DNA of 19,014 nt from Bacteroidetes bacterium UBA1952 (GTDB lineage Bacteria > Bacteroidota > Bacteroidia > Chitinophagales > Chitinophagaceae). Within the stretch, counting starts at the first letter, position 1, and every line of letters starts with the position of its first letter. Location of the stretch: contig DDEO01000027.1 of assembly GCA_002336725.1 (NCBI GenBank), positions 1 to 19,014 of the forward strand, given 5' to 3'. Under the pieces are notes generated by a model. The model was not told the DNA's origin. It was given only the letters and a program-made list of their open reading frames with translations, and searched no databases. Below, one piece after another: positions 15,371 to 19,014 of the stretch. The translations under genes were made by a program, and so were the position numbers.

Positions 15371-15443
15371 TTGATGAGGTTGATGAAGGTTGATGAGGTT
15401 GATGAAGGTTGATGAGGTTGATGAAGGTTGATGAAGGTTGATG
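15371..15443 (+). repeat. TTGATG array 3 with alternating 9- and 10-bp units
   Basis: Eight TTGATG copies start at 15371, 15380, 15390, 15399, 15409, 15418, 15428 and 15438. TTGATGAGG (9 bp) alternates with TTGATGAAGG (10 bp), so most of the array is a 19-bp composite repeat. The + strand contains no C and the - strand no G. It lies between the divergent end of the arginase-family gene and the 3' side of the protease gene. Confidence 0.95.
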
Positions 15444-15608
15444 TGATTTTAGGATCGCGTATATGTTAAATGGCAAGGACGGGCATCATGGCCCGCACAA
15501 AATCAAATTCAACACAAGCTGTGAAGCGAATCTATCCTTCGCAAGTGTCCGATTTTCAAGGGGTTAATTCCTGAATCTAATGTTGTGATAGCTAAAAAGG
15601 AACAGCAA

Positions 15609-15626
15609 TTCCGGAAATTTCCGGAA
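15609..15626. repeat. 18-bp perfect palindrome (double TTCCGGAA)
   Basis: TTCCGGAAATTTCCGGAA is identical to its reverse complement and consists of two TTCCGGAA octamers sharing an AT spacer. It is the only place in the window where two copies lie back to back. It is one instance of a dispersed octamer found about 20 times. Confidence 0.9.
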
Positions 15627-15697
15627 AACAAGCCGTCTTCCAATGTCTCTAAAGTCATCTGCAAACGCACCCGCCGCCCCCTGCCTTCCGCTAACCC

Positions 15698-15743
15698 AAA
15701 AAAGCCGTCCTGAAATCGAATTTGATTTCAGGACGGCCTTTTT
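15698..15743. terminator. Bidirectional intrinsic terminator
   Basis: GCCGTCCTGAAATC (15704-15717) and GATTTCAGGACGGC (15724-15737) form a perfect 14-bp stem with the 6-nt loop GAATTT. Six A precede it and CTTTTT follows, so a T tract is available in both directions. In the - direction it is 136 bp beyond the protease stop and would end that transcript. No + strand gene obviously needs it. Confidence 0.85.
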
Positions 15744-15878
15744 AATGGCTCAGATGCTCGTCGCTGCCGAAGATTTGATACCGGCCTTGCTCCCCGGAAT
15801 CCGGTATCTCAAGCGGGTTGCCGCTCTTCAGAAGGAGCGCAGGCCGTGGGAGGCGAAACGCAGTGCTAACGACTGCTT

Positions 15879-18725
15879 TTAATGAAGGATCTGTACTTTT
15901 TTCACTTTCTGTACGCCACCGGCTTTGATGTGCAGGAAATAGCTGCCGGAAGCCAGGCGCGAGGTCTGGAAATCCACGCGGTGAGCGCCGTCGGAGAGCT
16001 TTCCTTCCAGCAGCAGGCGGCCCTGCAGGTCGTAGAGGCCCACGGACGCATCAACTGCCTGGCCGTCCATCTCTACCGTCAGCAGGTTGGAAGCCGGATT
16101 GGGATATACCCGGAGCGCGTCGAGCTGCGAAAGGTTGCTCACTGCTGCGGGGTCTTCCTGGTCATAAAGGGCTACATCATCGATAGCGCCTTCAAGTTGG
16201 CTGTTGGAAGTCGGCAAATCCGTAAGGATAAACCGCAGTGCTACGGCATTTGCACTGGAACCCAGGTGGTCGCTTACGCGGAACAGGCGGCGCCGCCAGT
16301 TGTAATCCGACTGGCGGGTATTTTCCACCGTAAACGGAATGCCGTTCCGGACATCTATAACCTGCACGCGCCAGTAGTCGGTGCGGGCGTTCAGGCTCCG
16401 GTCGTTGCTAAACCAGCGGTAATATTCAATCATTGGGGTTCTCATGCCGCTGAGATCGAACGGCGGAGAAACCACCGTTGTCGTGCCGCCATCGACGTTG
16501 GAGAAGTTGGCAGTGAAAAGACATTTATTGCCGCCGGGCGTATGGTTGTTGCCGGGCTGAATGACAAGCGCCGGGAATCCATTGCCCGTCTGATAGCTGG
16601 CGATGGGCGTGCCCCAGGTCCAGATACCGGCAGTGGCATTATCGCCCGGCACACGGCCCACCTGCCAACCGGCAGTATCGGCTTCGAAGTCCTGCTTCTG
16701 CATCAGGCGCAGGCCCGTGCCAAACTGATAGGGCAGGGTCGATTCAAAAACGGTCAGCTCGGGCCGGAAACCGGTTGGGTAGTAGGTTATATCTTCCGGG
16801 GCGAGTGCATTTTTTATACGAAGCGCATATTCGATGATTGTTCCGGCAGGCTGTCCCGGAATTTGAGCAGCGAAGGCCGTGTCGCCGGTGATGGCCACCT
16901 GCACGCTGTCCCAGGCTGCCAACGGCAGTGCACGGGGGCGAAACAGCAGCGTTGCGCCGCCAAATACAGCGGGCTGTGCCATTGTGATTTTGCCAGAGAT
17001 GGTAATGAAGGTATTGGCCGGTTGATGCGCCACCTCGTTGTGCGTTACGGTGGTATAAGCGCCCAGATAGATGCCATGATTGGCAAAGGCGCGAATGATT
17101 TCCGCAAAATGCGGTGTGCCGTTGCTCAGGTTGTTGTCGTTGTCATCGGCCAGCAGGGCCGAGACCAGCACTTTCCGGTAAATCGCCGGTTCGTTGCCGG
17201 CATGGCCATCGGCAAGGCTGTAGAACGCCTCAACGAAAATCGGGCGCATACTATCGGCATCGCCCAGATAGCGGGCCACATCCCACCAGGCACCGGCAAT
17301 CATCTCGCCGTCGGCGTGTACTTCGCCTTTGATGTCCATCGGGATTTTTTTCGTTACATTATCGTAGCGACGGATGACGGAGTTGCCCCCCGTGAAGCCT
17401 TCGCCCATAACCGGCACTTTGGTAAGCAGCATCGCCCACACATCGGCATAGCCTTCGTTCATAGCGCCGTTATACATCCGTCCGCCGCCCTGCTGATTGT
17501 AGAATTTTTCGTTGATGCCGTGGGCGTATTCGTGATAGATAATATCGGCGAAATAAGCGCCGGACGGGCAGCCGCCGCCGGTAGCGAAGAAGTTGATAGA
17601 ACTGCCGTTGTAAAAAGCATTACACGAGCCGGTGGTGATGTCCACATTGGTCGGCAGGCGAACGTCCATACCGGTGAAGGCCGGCAGTTGGGATTTTACA
17701 AAATCGTGGATGCGGGTAACGTGGTAATAGGCGTTTTGATAGGGCAGGCTATCGGTGCGTATAACAGCATTTCCGGAAGCCGAAACCGCAACAGTCATAG
17801 ACGGTGTCGGGCCGTTGCTGCCGCCGACATTCACCTTCGACCAGCGGCCCTGCAACGGCAGTGTCAGGGTGGCGGGCAGGGTTACGCCCGGGCCATCTAC
17901 AAAGCCGTTGGTGTCGGTATAAAGCGTGCTGCTTCCCAGCGGGATGGCCAGATCCGGAAACGCCACGGTGTCTATCGGGCTTATGGGCAGCAGGGCTTTT
18001 GTTTTTCCTTTAATCGTCAGGTTCAGGTCGTTGCGGGTGCGGTTGTGGCGCAGCAGCAGCTTGCCGGTCATGGCGCTGATATAGCCTTCATAAACGGCGG
18101 GTGTTTGTCCGTCTTCGCTGATGCCTTCTGCGGTAAAGGGATAGGCGGGCTGCATCCGCATCCGGCCATCGGCATCGGTCTCGGGCATCCATATCCAGCC
18201 GGGGCTAACCACTACATTCTGCACCATTTCGCCGGCGTGTGGGTCGGCATAAGCCGCTTGTTTCACCGCGTCGGCAGTCAGCAGCGGCGACACACTGCCC
18301 GAAGGCGTTTCCGGAGCGGCTACCTGAAGGCGCACCAGCGTGCCGTCGTGGGCAAACTGAAAGCGCAGGTGGGAGAACAGCGCCTCGCGCCCGGCGATGC
18401 TGCGGCCAAAATAGACATAGGTGAATTTGGCAGTGGAGACATTGCTCGCCACCGACCATTCTTCCGGCTGAATACCGGCCTCGCGGAGGCGGCCATTCAC
18501 AAATGCCTGCGCCTTCTCCAGCGGGGTATTTCCGGAAAGCGAAAGTGGCTTGCCATACGCATCAAGGCCGGAAAGGTCGTTGGTTCCGTTGGCATCGAGC
18601 AGCCAGCCGGGGATGGTTTTTTCAAAAGCAATCCGCCCGGTGGTCTTGGCGGATAACGGGCGGGATTGTGCGCCCGCGCCGAGGGCAGCCAGCAGCGCCG
18701 CCGACAACAAGAAGGTTTTTTTCAA
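15879..18725 (-). CDS. Secreted M36-like (fungalysin) zinc metalloprotease with Por-secretion tail
   Basis: This 948-residue protein starts with a signal peptide (KKTFLLSAALLAALGAGAQS). An N-terminal propeptide-like region with FTP/PepSY-like features spans about 60-230. The zinc motif HEYAH (398-402) plus a downstream NEGYAD (423-428, third ligand Glu424) places it in the gluzincin clan, closest to peptidase family M36. FFATGGGCPSG just before HEYAH and VHADGEMIAGAWWDVARYL after it also fit. Residues about 570-860 are beta-rich accessory domains, including IDDVALYD, typical of a MAM/jelly-roll fold. The last 81 residues (LDALRVYPNPASNLLTVEM to VQKVKKVQILH) are a type A type IX sorting tail. 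The only usable start is TTG at 18723-18725, because an in-frame TAA lies 12 bp upstream. It is likely surface-bound or extracellular and degrades protein; its target is unknown. Confidence 0.9.
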   Translation of the reverse strand: MKKTFLLSAALLAALGAGAQSRPLSAKTTGRIAFEKTIPGWLLDANGTNDLSGLDAYGKPLSLSGNTPLEKAQAFVNGRLREAGIQPEEWSVASNVSTAKFTYVYFGRSIAGREALFSHLRFQFAHDGTLVRLQVAAPETPSGSVSPLLTADAVKQAAYADPHAGEMVQNVVVSPGWIWMPETDADGRMRMQPAYPFTAEGISEDGQTPAVYEGYISAMTGKLLLRHNRTRNDLNLTIKGKTKALLPISPIDTVAFPDLAIPLGSSTLYTDTNGFVDGPGVTLPATLTLPLQGRWSKVNVGGSNGPTPSMTVAVSASGNAVIRTDSLPYQNAYYHVTRIHDFVKSQLPAFTGMDVRLPTNVDITTGSCNAFYNGSSINFFATGGGCPSGAYFADIIYHEYAHGINEKFYNQQGGGRMYNGAMNEGYADVWAMLLTKVPVMGEGFTGGNSVIRRYDNVTKKIPMDIKGEVHADGEMIAGAWWDVARYLGDADSMRPIFVEAFYSLADGHAGNEPAIYRKVLVSALLADDNDNNLSNGTPHFAEIIRAFANHGIYLGAYTTVTHNEVAHQPANTFITISGKITMAQPAVFGGATLLFRPRALPLAAWDSVQVAITGDTAFAAQIPGQPAGTIIEYALRIKNALAPEDITYYPTGFRPELTVFESTLPYQFGTGLRLMQKQDFEADTAGWQVGRVPGDNATAGIWTWGTPIASYQTGNGFPALVIQPGNNHTPGGNKCLFTANFSNVDGGTTTVVSPPFDLSGMRTPMIEYYRWFSNDRSLNARTDYWRVQVIDVRNGIPFTVENTRQSDYNWRRRLFRVSDHLGSSANAVALRFILTDLPTSNSQLEGAIDDVALYDQEDPAAVSNLSQLDALRVYPNPASNLLTVEMDGQAVDASVGLYDLQGRLLLEGKLSDGAHRVDFQTSRLASGSYFLHIKAGGVQKVKKVQILH

Positions 18726-19014
18726 GCGTTTTGGTTATGAGGGATAAAAAGAAAGGTGCGAATTTAATCATTTATCGAAGGCCATAGGGTTAAGGATTGC
18801 CCAAAGGACGGAAAAAAGGCAATCTGTTTACATTCCTGAAAAGGGCGGCACCGGGCCAGTGAATAGACTTCTTGCGAAAGTCGTTTCATGCAGCATTTTC
18901 GTTGCTGTGTAGTACGCCCCAATCTCCATGATTCTGTGTTGTGGAGAGGGCGAGCCTGGTCTTTAATGCCGACAACCCGCATTATGGAGATGGCGGGTCA
19001 AGCCCGCCATGACG
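18726..19014. other. Right-edge stretch without a credible gene
   Basis: This holds the upstream region of the protease gene: a weak -7-like CACCTTTC on the minus strand near 18750-18757 and an AT-rich patch at 18760-18777. It also has an imperfect palindrome GACTTCTTGCGAAAGTC (about 18867-18883) and an inverted repeat at 18990-19010. A 72-codon minus-strand open frame (18764-18982) has no recognisable domain and is not called. Confidence 0.5.
18990..19010. repeat. Inverted repeat ATGGCGGG/CCCGCCAT
   Basis: ATGGCGGG (18990-18997), loop TCAAG, then CCCGCCAT (19003-19010) form a perfect 8-bp stem. No T tract follows within the window. Its GGCGGGTCAAGCCCGCC core resembles common dispersed intergenic palindromes in many bacterial genomes. 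Confidence 0.7.

Larger units (their letters stand above)
15317..15878. other. 562-bp intergenic region
   Basis: No credible gene is present. From left to right it holds a possible -7 element for the arginase-family gene (15331-15339), TTGATG array 3 (15371-15443), a small CGGGC/GCCCG hairpin (15480-15495), a stretch of about 110 bp with nothing I recognise, an 18-bp double palindrome (15609-15626) and a bidirectional terminator (15698-15743). A 79-codon open frame at 15643-15882 runs straight through the terminator stem and is not supported. Confidence 0.75.

Noticed and set aside
15480..15495. Small CGGGC/GCCCG hairpin as a terminator or riboswitch
   Set aside because: The stem is only 5 bp, there is no T tract and no conserved aptamer sequence is visible.
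15444..15608. Possible tRNA or small RNA (GGGGTTAATTCC resembles a T-arm)
   Set aside because: No acceptor stem or anticodon arm could be paired around it.
15643..15882. 79-codon + strand gene
   Set aside because: It crosses the perfect 14-bp terminator stem, has no recognisable domain and overlaps the protease stop region.
15882..18656. 924-codon open frame antisense to the protease gene
   Set aside because: Its codons are in register with the sense codons, so it only requires that TTA, CTA and TCA codons be absent from the protease gene. The translation is rich in Arg, Gly and His without domains. The same explains the long antisense frames at 883-1677, 6007-7323 and 14276-15340.
18764..18982. 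72-codon minus-strand gene or transposase remnant near the right edge
   Set aside because: The translation shows no motif I recognise and there are no flanking direct repeats or paired terminal inverted repeats within the window.

Overview
The window looks like a chromosomal segment of a Bacteroidota bacterium, probably from the Chitinophagales/Saprospirales side of the phylum. This rests on a giant PKD/Ig-like repeat protein ending in a gliding-motility-type C-terminal domain, its PorP/SprF partner, a secreted M36-type metalloprotease with a Por-secretion (type IX) C-terminal tail, and a Bacteroidota-style arginase-family protein with altered metal ligands. Genes mostly lack Shine-Dalgarno sequences. 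No rRNA, tRNA, CRISPR array, prophage or intact insertion sequence was seen.

Layout, left to right. (1) 1-1668: the 3' end of a cyanophycinase (+) faces a complete isoaspartyl peptidase (-). Together they would break cyanophycin down to Asp and Arg. The 478 bp between them holds two arrays of a 10-bp TTGATG-type repeat and two hairpins. (2) 1765-2481: pdxJ (vitamin B6 synthesis), divergent from the peptidase. (3) 2620-10659: a two-gene unit encoding a 2306-residue cell-surface protein (14 PKD-like plus 13 Ig-like repeats plus a sorting domain) and a PorP/SprF-family outer-membrane protein. A strong terminator for this unit lies inside the 3' end of ruvC. (4) 10656-11291: ruvC (-), whose stop overlaps the porP-like stop and whose start overlaps the start of the next gene. 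(5) 11290-14108: three + strand genes, namely a flippase-like/LPG-synthase-TM membrane protein, a DUF3108 exported protein and a queuosine-precursor transporter. (6) 14183-15316: the arginase-family protein (-). (7) 15317-15878: non-coding, with a third TTGATG array, an 18-bp double palindrome and a bidirectional terminator. (8) 15879-18725: the M36-like secreted protease (-). (9) 18726-19014: no credible gene, with an inverted repeat at the right edge.

Two signals are not explained by the genes. First, the octamer palindrome TTCCGGAA occurs about 20 times in 19 kb by hand count. It falls in genes on both strands and in spacers, and most coding copies read as Ser-Gly. It behaves like the cyanobacterial HIP1 element. 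Second, the phased TTGATG arrays sit at gene ends, put TGA stops in all three frames, and are nearly G-free on the opposite strand. In each case, transcripts running on from a neighbouring gene would carry the C-rich version, which suggests a possible role as Rho-loading sites.
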